NCBI GenBank assembly: GCA_963718695.1
Contig: OY970371.1
Span: 248,001 to 312,000 of the forward strand
Reading direction: 5' to 3'
DNA: 64,000 nucleotides
Origin: Manganitrophus sp963718695
Lineage (GTDB): Bacteria > Nitrospirota > Nitrospiria > SBBL01 > Manganitrophaceae
The translations under genes were made by a program, and so were the position numbers. Positions 15,061-22,439 of the stretch are shown in pieces. The notes under the pieces are model-generated. The model was not told the origin of the DNA, did no database searches, and saw nothing but the letters and a program-made list of their open reading frames with translations. Each line of letters begins with the position of its first letter. Positions within the stretch are counted from its first letter, which is position 1.

Positions 15061-16041
15061 TCAATAAGCCGCCAGCGTCCTCGCCTTCGCGACGATCTTG
15101 TCGACGTTCGGCAGAATGAACTCCTCCAGCGGGGGGCTGAAGGCATAATGGGTGTCTTCCAACGTCACCCGCATGATCGGGCCGTCGAGCGCATCGAAGC
15201 ACTCTTCGGAAAGCCGGGCGGCGATTTCTCCGCCGATGCCGCCGGTCCGCCGGTCTTCATGGATAATGACGACCTTGCTCGTCTTCCGGACCGATTGGAA
15301 AACCGCGTCCCAATCGAGCGGCCGGAGTGATCTCAAGTCGATCACCTCTACGCTCAGGCCATCCTCCTTCTCCAGTCGCTCCGCCGCCGCGAGTGAAGGA
15401 TGGACCATGGCGCTATAGGTGATAAAGGTCATCTCCGATCCTTCGCGGCGGAGCGCCGCTTTTCCGAGCGGGACGATGTAGTCTTCTTCCGGAAGCTCTT
15501 CCTGGATTCTTCGGTAGAGATATTTGTGCTCGAAGAAAAGGACCGGATCGTTGTCCCGGATCGCCGCCTTGAGAAGGCCTTTGGCATCGTAGGCGGTGGC
15601 CGGCGCGACAATCTTCAGCCCGGGGACGGGAAGGAAATACGATTCGGGATTCTGAGAATGAAAAAGCCCGCCATGGACCCCGGCTCCGGAAGGACCCCGG
15701 ATCACCATCGGCACCTGCGCGCGCCCGCCGTGACGGTACCGGAGGGTTCCCGCCATGTTGATAATCTGATCATAGGCACAGGAAATAAAGTCGGCGAACT
15801 GCATCTCCGCGATCGGCCGCATTCCCGAGACCGCCGCGCCGATGGCGGCGCCCACAATGAGCGATTCGGCGATCGGCGTGTCGATCACCCGTTCCGGGCC
15901 GAACTCCTGAAGCAAGCCTTCGGTCGCTTTGAACGCCCCGCCGAGGATTCCGACATCTTCACCCAAAAGGAAGACATTTTCATCCCGCTTCATCTCCTCG
16001 AACATCGCGTCATGAATTGCTTTGATATAAGTGGTCGGCAT
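15061..16041 (-). CDS. 2-oxoacid dehydrogenase E1 component, beta subunit
   Basis: A 326-residue beta subunit of the thiamine-diphosphate-dependent E1 heterotetramer. It shows LLGEDVGILGGAFKATEGL, RVIDTPIAE and the conserved GPSGAGVHGG..HSQNPES block, then the C-terminal transketolase domain with VEVIDLRSLRPLDWD. The length is normal. It sits between E1alpha and E2. The start lacks a clear Shine-Dalgarno sequence because the heptamer inverted repeat ends 12 nt upstream; translation may depend on coupling or on an unstructured leader. Confidence 0.94.
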   Translation of the reverse strand: MPTTYIKAIHDAMFEEMKRDENVFLLGEDVGILGGAFKATEGLLQEFGPERVIDTPIAESLIVGAAIGAAVSGMRPIAEMQFADFISCAYDQIINMAGTLRYRHGGRAQVPMVIRGPSGAGVHGGLFHSQNPESYFLPVPGLKIVAPATAYDAKGLLKAAIRDNDPVLFFEHKYLYRRIQEELPEEDYIVPLGKAALRREGSEMTFITYSAMVHPSLAAAERLEKEDGLSVEVIDLRSLRPLDWDAVFQSVRKTSKVVIIHEDRRTGGIGGEIAARLSEECFDALDGPIMRVTLEDTHYAFSPPLEEFILPNVDKIVAKARTLAAY

Positions 16042-16052
16042 TGTTTGAAAAT

Positions 16053-16125
16053 CGTTATTCGTGAAAACGTGATTCGTTAAAGGTAAAGACCCACACGATT
16101 AACGAATCGCGAATAACAAATAACG
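16053..16125. repeat. Inverted repeat with heptamer-periodic arms (AATNACG units)
   Basis: The complement of the left arm (16053-16080) contains AATCACG and AATAACG units. The right arm (16099-16125) reads TTAACG, AATCGCG, AATAACA, AATAACG. The loop is about 18 nt. The element lies inside the operon between E1alpha and E1beta and directly abuts the E1beta start region. Confidence 0.7.
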
Positions 16126-16134
16126 TCCCTTGAT

Positions 16135-17097
16135 TTAAAACGGATTCGCATAAAGATCCTCAAGCGCCTCTTTCCCCTCCGGCCAGGGGCTCTCTTCGGC
16201 GAATCGGACCGCCTCGTCGGTGATCTCTTTGACCTCTCTCTCGGTGTCCGCCTTCATCTGATCGACGTTGTACCCCTTCTTTTCGAGGTAGATCTCGAAG
16301 CGCTGGATCGGATCGCGGCTTTCCCATTCGATCAATTCATCTTGGGGCCGATAGAAGGGTTGGTCATGTTCGCTGTGGCCGTGATAGCGATAGGTTTTGC
16401 ATTCGATCAGCGTGGGACCCTCCCCCTGGCGCGCCCGCTCGATGGCGGCATGAGCGGTCTTCATGACGGCATGGAGGTCGTTCCCGCTGCAAACCGCTCC
16501 TTTAAAGCCGTAGCCTTCGGCGCGGATGGCGACATCTTCCACCGCCATCTGCATGTTCTGCGGGGTGGAGTAGGCGTAAAAGTTATTCTCACAGACATAG
16601 ATGACCGGCAATTTATGAATGCCCGCGAAGTTGAGCGCTTCATGAAAGTCGCCCCGGCTGCTGGCTCCCTCCCCGAAGAAAGCAATGGCAACGTGGGGCT
16701 CTTTTTTCATTTTAAATTTCAACGCGGCGCCGGTGGCCACCGGGAGAGTGGAGGCCAGCATGCTGGTCGCCCCGAAGACCCCCCGCTCCAGGTCGCCGGC
16801 GTGGAGAAAAGAATCTTTCCCCTTCGAAAGTCCGGTCTTCTTGCCGAAGAGCTGGGCCATGAGGCGATTGGGATCGACCCCTTTGACGAGAAAGGCCCCC
16901 ATGTCTCGATGCAGGGGAAAGATCATATCTTCCCGGCGCAAGCCGTAGCAGACGCCGACCACGATCGCTTCCTGGCCTCTGCCCGAGTAGACCCCTCCCA
17001 AAATTTTACCTTGGCGATGGAGTTTGGAGACGCGATCTTCATATTCGCGCGTGAACTTTAAATAAAAATAAAGCTCTTTATCTTCCTTATTTTCCAT
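16135..17097 (-). CDS. 2-oxoacid dehydrogenase E1 component, alpha subunit
   Basis: A 320-residue thiamine-diphosphate-binding subunit that decarboxylates a 2-oxoacid. The cofactor motif runs from GEGASSRGDFHEALNFA to VCENN (about residues 145-180). The phosphorylation-loop-like region YRYHGHSEHDQPFYR is present. First gene of the operon with E1beta and E2. The ATG at 17097 is where similarity begins (MENKEDKELYFYLKFTREYE); the frame extends 63 residues further without family features. A run of eight G lies about 60 bp upstream. Confidence 0.93.
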   Translation of the reverse strand: MENKEDKELYFYLKFTREYEDRVSKLHRQGKILGGVYSGRGQEAIVVGVCYGLRREDMIFPLHRDMGAFLVKGVDPNRLMAQLFGKKTGLSKGKDSFLHAGDLERGVFGATSMLASTLPVATGAALKFKMKKEPHVAIAFFGEGASSRGDFHEALNFAGIHKLPVIYVCENNFYAYSTPQNMQMAVEDVAIRAEGYGFKGAVCSGNDLHAVMKTAHAAIERARQGEGPTLIECKTYRYHGHSEHDQPFYRPQDELIEWESRDPIQRFEIYLEKKGYNVDQMKADTEREVKEITDEAVRFAEESPWPEGKEALEDLYANPF

Positions 17098-17679
17098 AAA
17101 AACCGCCCTAAATTTGATGTGATTCCATTCTAACACAAATGGGTGGACAAGGTCTTGAGGGGGGGGTGAAGGGTTGGGGAATCGCTTGTGTGGAGACATT
17201 CCGCCGGGGATGAGCGCACGTTTTGACGAATGCAGGGGAGGGAATGCGGCGCCGGATCGGTCCGACGCCGCTGTGATGAACGACATGGATCAAAAAATGT
17301 GCTCCCGTTAGAGGAGCGAACTTTGTGCGGAATAAGGTATCAACAAGATCATGGGTCGGTTCGTCTTGCGGAAAAAGTCGGCCGGTCGCGAATGCAATTT
17401 ATTTTGAAGGTCGGCCGCTTTATGGAGCCGTGGAGGACCCTCCAAACTCTTCCTCTACAGGCGTGACGGCGGGAGAGGGACCTTGATTCCGATGGGGGAG
17501 AAAGGACCCCTACCCGCACGATCGGATTGCGGATCGATCTTTGTTGCTCTCTGGACCACTTTTCGCGGAAAAAAGTAAGCATCGCTTGTTCGATCAAAAT
17601 AAGCCATTGAGATCAGTCAGATCGAGATGAAATCTCGATCTCTTGAATCGGAACGACGCGTCGCTATTTGAAAACGGAG
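17098..17679. other. Long intergenic region, no gene seen
   Basis: About 580 bp upstream of the E1alpha gene. Open frames on both strands give arbitrary Arg/Ser-rich translations without ribosome binding sites. It probably holds the promoter of the dehydrogenase operon, but I find no convincing -10/-35 pair. No tRNA or riboswitch fold was recognised. Confidence 0.45.
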
Positions 17680-17811
17680 CTATCTTCGATTGGTGACGAT
17701 CAACGGATCGATGATCTCACCGCAGTGAATGCAACGGAAAACAAGGAGCGATCCTTGTTGCGTGTAAATGACTTCCTTATACATCAACCCACCACATTTT
17801 CTACAAGTCAT
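17680..17811 (-). CDS. Tiny zinc-ribbon protein (43 residues)
   Basis: A short gene reading from the ATG at 17811 to TAG at 17680. The protein begins MTCRKCGGLMYKEVIY and continues with FRCIHCGEIID, so two CxxC knuckles 21 residues apart should bind one zinc. AGGAGG lies 6 nt before the ATG. Such mini zinc ribbons act as nucleic-acid or protein adaptors, but the role here is unknown. It precedes another zinc-ribbon gene and a receiver gene on the same strand. A sigma-54-like element lies about 100 nt upstream. Confidence 0.65.
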   Translation of the reverse strand: MTCRKCGGLMYKEVIYTQQGSLLVFRCIHCGEIIDPLIVTNRR

Positions 17812-17906
17812 TCTACTTCCTCCTTCTCTACGAGATGACGATTCGTTGAAAACCCAGCCGGTTCTTCGGGCGTCCCTGCGGTATCCGGGTAGATCTAATA
17901 TACTAT

Positions 17907-17922
17907 TGCAAGCATCATACCT
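17907..17922 (-). promoter_or_regulatory. Sigma-54-like element upstream of the tiny zinc-ribbon gene
   Basis: On the minus strand it reads GGTATG, ATGC, TTGCA, with the exact GG-N10-GC spacing and two mismatches in the -24 half. The leader to the ATG at 17811 would be about 85 nt. Two sigma-54 activator genes are in the window, which makes it plausible; by itself it is weak. Confidence 0.3.
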
Positions 17923-17961
17923 GGTTTATTGATCCTGGTGGTTCGGGATTGCGTGTTGCCG

Positions 17962-18168
17962 TCAGTAAGAAAGCGATACTTTTGTATAGCCGTACTCCGA
18001 TGGAGATTCCGAAAATGAAAATGCTCTGTCCGGATGTTCCCTCCCGATGGTCCCGATCCAATCCCTAAGCAGCCATCCGACCCTTCCGCTGCACATCGGG
18101 CAAAAAGGGTTTTCTCGATCGTAGATCTCGTCGCAATCCAAACAGATTTTTGCTTGTTTAATGTTCAT
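17962..18168 (-). CDS. Small zinc-ribbon protein (68 residues)
   Basis: The protein starts MNIKQAKICLDCDEIYD and continues ENPFCPMCSGR; the two CxxC pairs should bind zinc, and the rest is polar without a membrane segment. The ATG at 18168 has AAGGAGG 4 nt upstream; a frame from 18219 is longer but without a site. It lies 52 nt after the receiver gene and may share its transcript. Family not recognised beyond the zinc-ribbon knuckle. Confidence 0.6.
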   Translation of the reverse strand: MNIKQAKICLDCDEIYDRENPFCPMCSGRVGWLLRDWIGTIGREHPDRAFSFSESPSEYGYTKVSLSY

Positions 18169-18220
18169 CACGCCTCCTTTCATTTCGCAGTACGACAGAA
18201 TGGGATTACGGGATTTCATT

Positions 18221-18583
18221 TTAATGGCACGGGCAGAGCTCCTTGATCTTCTTCTTGATCTTAAAGAAGCTGGCTGTGTTCATGATATAAGCGTCCGAAA
18301 CCCACCAGAGGTTTTCGTCGCCGCTGGTATCGTAGGCCGACCAGATGACGACGAGGGGCGAAGCGTTTCCTTCTCGGAAGCAGCGCAGGACGTCGGCGAT
18401 GTCGATATCAGACAACACGGTATCGATCAACACGAGGTCGGGGAAGTCCTGTCGATATTTAGAGAAGGCTTTTTCGCTGGTGTTGGCGAGGGCGGTTTCA
18501 TAGCCCTCTTCGGTCAATTCGGCTCGAAGCAGCTCTCCGATGTAATTCTCTTGGCTGACGACCAGGATTTTTTTCTTCATCAT
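18221..18583 (-). CDS. Single-domain response-regulator-like receiver
   Basis: A 120-residue protein of CheY-like fold. The phospho-acceptor Asp is in LVLIDTVLSD, but the N-terminal acidic pocket reads VVSQEN and the usual Lys near the end is Asn (YIMNTASF), so phosphorylation chemistry may be altered. No output domain. The neighbours are zinc-ribbon genes downstream and a sugar nucleotidyltransferase upstream, in a block of regulators. Tandem ATG codons start the gene; the ribosome site is only moderate. Confidence 0.7.
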   Translation of the reverse strand: MMKKKILVVSQENYIGELLRAELTEEGYETALANTSEKAFSKYRQDFPDLVLIDTVLSDIDIADVLRCFREGNASPLVVIWSAYDTSGDENLWWVSDAYIMNTASFFKIKKKIKELCPCH

Positions 18584-18697
18584 TGCTCTACCCCGTCCCT
18601 CTATTCTGGAATTCCCATTCTGGAATTGCCTCGACGGCTTGGAGCGATGCCGTCTTTCTCGTATGCTAAGGAATAAGGACGAATATCGGATGAAAAA

Positions 18698-19681
18698 TTA
18701 GACCGCCTTGCTTTGTGCCACGGCGTAAGGGATCTCCTCCCGCCCAACCTCTTTTGTCTCCTGAAACGGGGTCTTCCCGATTTTCTGAAGCGTTTGGAGG
18801 ACCCGATGGCTGCTGCCCCAATCGCTCCAGAAGACCCCTTTCACTTCCAATACGGCGGTCTGATCGGAACAGCGCTCAAAGATCCCGCGCGAGAGGGTGG
18901 CCGCTTCCATCGTGCGGTACTCTCGCTCGATGGTGGAGAGCTCATGGACCGTTCCGATCGCCGCTCTGATCCGCTCAAAGCGCTCCCAGATGCCGTATAA
19001 GTATTTTTGGGTGAGGGCCAGCAGGGTCGACGCTTTGAGCACCGAGACGAAGGTGTTCCAGAGATATCCGTTTTCATAAAAGGCCAGAGCGGCCTCCCCG
19101 TTCGGCTTCTCCAGGAAACGGCCGACTTTTCTGGCTCCCACATCGTTGAACCCCGGCAGCGGATCGGCCGGAGCGATCCAGCCATATTCCACCTCGGGGC
19201 CTTCGGGCTCGATGCCGAGCAGCGCGATCTGCTCCGGGTGGCGCTGCACAACCTGATCGGCGGCGGCCACGTAGCGCATAAAACGATCTTCCTCTTGGAT
19301 GAAGTGGTCGGAGGGAAAGAAGGCGATCCGCGCTTCCGGATCTTCCTTAACGATATACGTCAACGGCAGCAGCGCCCCGGGGGCGGTTTCGCGGTTGTAG
19401 GGCTGGAAGACCAGCGTGTGCTCCGGTAGACTCGACAGCTGAGAGCGGATCTCCTTGATGTGGCTGGGATTGACCACAATACGGGTGCGCTCGGGGGGAA
19501 TCAGCTGCGCAACCCGATCCAGCGTATGCTGAAGCATGGAGCGCTTTCCAGTAAACGCGATATACTGCTTCGGTGAGCAGAGCCCGTACGATGACCGAAT
19601 AAATTGGTTCATCCGCGTCCCTTCTCCCGCGGCCAACACAACAGCCCATAGTTTTCCTTTTTCAGAATTTACCTCACGCAT
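18698..19681 (-). CDS. Mannose-1-phosphate guanylyltransferase-like nucleotidyltransferase
   Basis: A 327-residue protein of the NTP-transferase fold. The nucleotide loop is VVLAAGEGTRM (variant of the LAGGxGTRL motif), followed by CSPKQYIAF (PKQ as in ManC), FFPSDHFI (the GDP-mannose enzyme metal site) and FLEKPNG. It would make GDP-mannose or a related sugar nucleotide for polysaccharide. It lacks the phosphomannose isomerase domain of long ManC. The ATG at 19681 has GGGAGG 7 nt upstream. It lies downstream of the CRP/FNR gene on the same strand, suggesting regulated exopolysaccharide synthesis. Confidence 0.8.
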   Translation of the reverse strand: MREVNSEKGKLWAVVLAAGEGTRMNQFIRSSYGLCSPKQYIAFTGKRSMLQHTLDRVAQLIPPERTRIVVNPSHIKEIRSQLSSLPEHTLVFQPYNRETAPGALLPLTYIVKEDPEARIAFFPSDHFIQEEDRFMRYVAAADQVVQRHPEQIALLGIEPEGPEVEYGWIAPADPLPGFNDVGARKVGRFLEKPNGEAALAFYENGYLWNTFVSVLKASTLLALTQKYLYGIWERFERIRAAIGTVHELSTIEREYRTMEAATLSRGIFERCSDQTAVLEVKGVFWSDWGSSHRVLQTLQKIGKTPFQETKEVGREEIPYAVAQSKAV

Positions 19682-19753
19682 CAATATTCCTCCCTTCTAT
19701 GCGTTGTCACAGAACAAACCATTCCGCCCTCGATTGTATTTACGAATACGGCC

Positions 19754-20518
19754 TTACGCCGCGTGCGATAAGGTCAACGTCTTTTCCGGATCTTTTGGTT
19801 CCTTTGGTTCTTTTGGTGAACTTTGGTTCAGGCTGAGTGTTTTCAGTGATTGGAGATCCTTTATATGGATATTCCCTTTACTCTTGTGGATAATTCCCAA
19901 TTTTTGGAAACGATTGAGAATCATGGTCGTCGTCTCTCGGGTGGTGCCCGCGAGGCTGGCCAGAATCTCATGAGTCAGTCGGAGTTGAATCGAAGTAGGG
20001 GGGGCAGAAGGAGACTTCGCCTGCTTTGTCGCGAAATGAATCAGCACTTTGGCCAATCGAGAATGAACCGGCGCGTAAAAGAACTGAAGCAGACGATTCT
20101 CCGATTCACATCTCCTCGTGCCGATCAGCCGCATAATGCCGAGCGTAAAGAGGGGATTCTGCTTCAGCGGTTCCGAGAGTAGATCGGTCTTAAGGCTGAT
20201 CAAGACCGATTTCTCATAGGCGATCGCCATTTCGACGCGTGCCATTTCCCCGGCCATGCTTAATTCGCCGAAGGTCTCTCCGACATGATAAAGGGATGAG
20301 GTAAATTCTTTTCCACTCTCCATCAGGGTCGCGATCCGAATCGATCCGGAATAAACAACATAAACCTGATCGCTCGGATGGCCCGGGAGGTAGATTGACT
20401 TACCCTTCTCAAAAATAAGGATCCTTGACTTGGAATGAATTGTTTCCAATTCATGATGGGATAGGACCGAATAGGGGTCACAGCTCTGAATAAATGGGAT
20501 TAAATCTGATTTTTCCAT
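19754..20518 (-). CDS. CRP/FNR-family transcription regulator
   Basis: A 254-residue regulator. Residues 20-140 form the cyclic-nucleotide-binding-like sensor domain (LPGHPSDQVYVVYSGSIRI, GETFGELSM); residues 160-235 form the winged helix with recognition helix GTTRETTTMILNRFQKLG. The four FNR-type iron-sulfur Cys are absent, so the signal is not an FNR 4Fe-4S cluster. The C-terminus has an odd SPKEPKEPKDPEK repeat. The start at 20518 (MEKSDL) is preferred over 20569, because the longer frame would run through a palindromic box at 20530. Two 5-4-5 palindromes directly upstream suggest autoregulation. Confidence 0.88.
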   Translation of the reverse strand: MEKSDLIPFIQSCDPYSVLSHHELETIHSKSRILIFEKGKSIYLPGHPSDQVYVVYSGSIRIATLMESGKEFTSSLYHVGETFGELSMAGEMARVEMAIAYEKSVLISLKTDLLSEPLKQNPLFTLGIMRLIGTRRCESENRLLQFFYAPVHSRLAKVLIHFATKQAKSPSAPPTSIQLRLTHEILASLAGTTRETTTMILNRFQKLGIIHKSKGNIHIKDLQSLKTLSLNQSSPKEPKEPKDPEKTLTLSHAA

Positions 20519-20529
20519 GTTAACCTGTG

Positions 20530-20543
20530 TGAAATTAGTTTCA
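20530..20543. promoter_or_regulatory. FNR-spaced palindrome TGAAA-N4-TTTCA, proximal box
   Basis: A perfect 5-4-5 inverted repeat 12 bp upstream of the CRP/FNR-family start codon. The half-site spacing equals that of CRP/FNR operators. The rest of the AT-rich gap up to 20819 holds a second copy and a 7-bp ACACCTT/AAGGTGT hairpin at 20737-20760. Confidence 0.6.
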
Positions 20544-20570
20544 TGTTTTTGCAAAACTATGCTTATCACC

Positions 20571-20584
20571 TGAAATGAATTTCA
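20571..20584. promoter_or_regulatory. FNR-spaced palindrome TGAAA-N4-TTTCA, distal box
   Basis: A second perfect 5-4-5 copy. Its centre is 41 bp from the proximal box, about four helical turns, which would place two dimers on the same DNA face. Confidence 0.6.
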
Positions 20585-20819
20585 TCATTACAGGTAATAG
20601 TTGACTAATACATTTATTAAAAGCTTATGAAATCTGTGATGAAACCAGAATTTTATGAAAAACTAGGAATTGTATTCAGCAAGATCAATGCCAGGGGGGT
20701 AAAACGGCAATTTTGGTCGAAAGGGTTATCTGGATGACACCTTTTCTGTGGACAAGGTGTGGATATGTCTTGAAATTGTAATGGTTCGTTCAACAAAACT
20801 GAAAAGATGAACGGAATAT

Positions 20820-22193
20820 TTAATATTCTACCGTAAAGGTCTTTCGGAAGAATTCGGTGAGCTGATATTTCTTGATTTTTCGATCGAGGGCAGGTCTTGA
20901 AATCCCTAAGATTTGGCAGGCTTTTCCTTTATGTCCCCGGGTGTGACCCAGGATATTCTGGATGTGCATTTTTTCAATTTCAGAAAGAGAGGCGATGAGA
21001 TTTCTCGGCTGTGTGGAGGTCGGTTGCTGCGTCAGGGGAAGGAGCGAGAGCGACTCTTCCAAAATCACGTTGCCGCGGGTGAGGACGACCGCCCGGGTCA
21101 GGACATTCTCCAGTTCCCGGATGTTGCCGGGCCAGGGATAGTCCATCAAAACATCCATCACCTTGGGGGAGACGCCGTTGATATTTTTATGCAGGTTGGT
21201 GCTGATCTTATTGAGCAGATACTGAACGAGGTGTGGAATATCTTGCATCCTCTCTCGAAGCGGGGGAACTTTGATGCTGATGACTTTTAATCGATAATAG
21301 AGATCTTTCCTGAATTTACCGACCTTGATCATCTCTTCCAGGTTTTTGTTGGTCGCTGCAATCACCCGCACGTTTGCTTTGATCTTCTCTTTTCCGCCGA
21401 CCCGCTCGAATTCCCGCTCCTGAAGCACCCGCAGCAATTTGGCTTGAAGGTGAATCGACATATCGCCGATTTCATCGAGAAGGAGGGTGCCGCTTTCGGC
21501 CATTTCGAACTTTCCCTCCTTCTTTTGAATGGCCCCGGTGAACGACCCCTTCTCGTGGCCGAACAGCTCGCTTTCCAGAAGGGTCTCGACCAGCGCGGAA
21601 CAGTTGATTCCAAGGAACGGGGTATTGTAGTTGGCATGATAGTGGATGGCGCGGGCGATCAGTTCCTTCCCGGTTCCGCTTTCTCCCTCGATCAGAACGG
21701 TTGCATTGCTCTCCGAAGCGATGGCGATGGTTTTAAAAATCTGGAGCATCTGCGGCGTTTTTCCGATAATGTTGCCGATCTTCATCGAGGAAAACTCATC
21801 CAGCATCGGTCCCGGCGAGGTCCGTTTCAGCGCGATGATCCCCTTGATTTTTCCGACGACCGCGTTCAACTCATCGATATTGATCGGCTTATTGATGTAT
21901 TCGAACGCGCCGGCCTTCATCGCCTGGATCGTCGTATCCATGTCGATAAAGGCGGTCATAATAATGATGAACGTATTATCGTCGATGGTTCGAATTTCTT
22001 TGAGGACCGACAGTCCGGTCATGTCGGGGAGGCGGTTGTCGAGCAGAATGATTTGGGGGCCGAAGCGCTTGACCTTGTCGAGGCCTTCGCGTCCGGTCAG
22101 CGCGGTCTCGACCTCATATTTTTGACATTGAAAGTGGAGAGACAAAAGCTCGCAGTTGGATGGATCGTCGTCGATCACCAATAATTTTTGCAC
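20820..22193 (-). CDS. NtrC-type sigma-54 response regulator
   Basis: A 457-residue activator with an N-terminal receiver (acidic pocket IDDD, phospho-Asp in LLDNRLPDMTG, Lys in YINKP), a central AAA+ domain (GESGTGKE; contact loop GSFTGA, a tolerated variant of GAFTGA; GTLLLDEIG) and a C-terminal Fis-type helix (GKACQILGISRPALDRKIKKY). It activates sigma-54 promoters when phosphorylated. No partner kinase is nearby. The GTG at 22193 is chosen because GGGGAG precedes it; an ATG at 22241 adds 16 residues without a clear site. It is transcribed toward the CRP/FNR gene. Confidence 0.9.
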   Translation of the reverse strand: MQKLLVIDDDPSNCELLSLHFQCQKYEVETALTGREGLDKVKRFGPQIILLDNRLPDMTGLSVLKEIRTIDDNTFIIIMTAFIDMDTTIQAMKAGAFEYINKPINIDELNAVVGKIKGIIALKRTSPGPMLDEFSSMKIGNIIGKTPQMLQIFKTIAIASESNATVLIEGESGTGKELIARAIHYHANYNTPFLGINCSALVETLLESELFGHEKGSFTGAIQKKEGKFEMAESGTLLLDEIGDMSIHLQAKLLRVLQEREFERVGGKEKIKANVRVIAATNKNLEEMIKVGKFRKDLYYRLKVISIKVPPLRERMQDIPHLVQYLLNKISTNLHKNINGVSPKVMDVLMDYPWPGNIRELENVLTRAVVLTRGNVILEESLSLLPLTQQPTSTQPRNLIASLSEIEKMHIQNILGHTRGHKGKACQILGISRPALDRKIKKYQLTEFFRKTFTVEY

Positions 22194-22346
22194 TTTTCTC
22201 CCCTCGTCGGATGAAGATGCGATGCGATTAGCGGAACCCATTTTTCAGAAGGATACAGTAGACATTAAGTAAAAATAGTAGCAAAGAGCAAATGTAAATT
22301 TCAATAATTAATATATTGACACCCGGCAGCGCATGACAAGGCGCGA

Positions 22347-22375
22347 GGAGAGACGTCCCGGCGGGACGTTTCTCC
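22347..22375. repeat. 13-bp inverted repeat in the divergent NtrC/helicase spacer
   Basis: GGAGAGACGTCCC (22347-22359) pairs with GGGACGTTTCTCC (22363-22375), one G-T wobble, 3-nt loop. It could be a leader hairpin for the helicase gene or an operator. No T tract follows. Confidence 0.5.
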
Positions 22376-22439
22376 AAGGAGCCATCGGTCCATTCGATGC
22401 CTTCTTGCTCTCCCATGAAAAGATTCATATAATCGGAGG

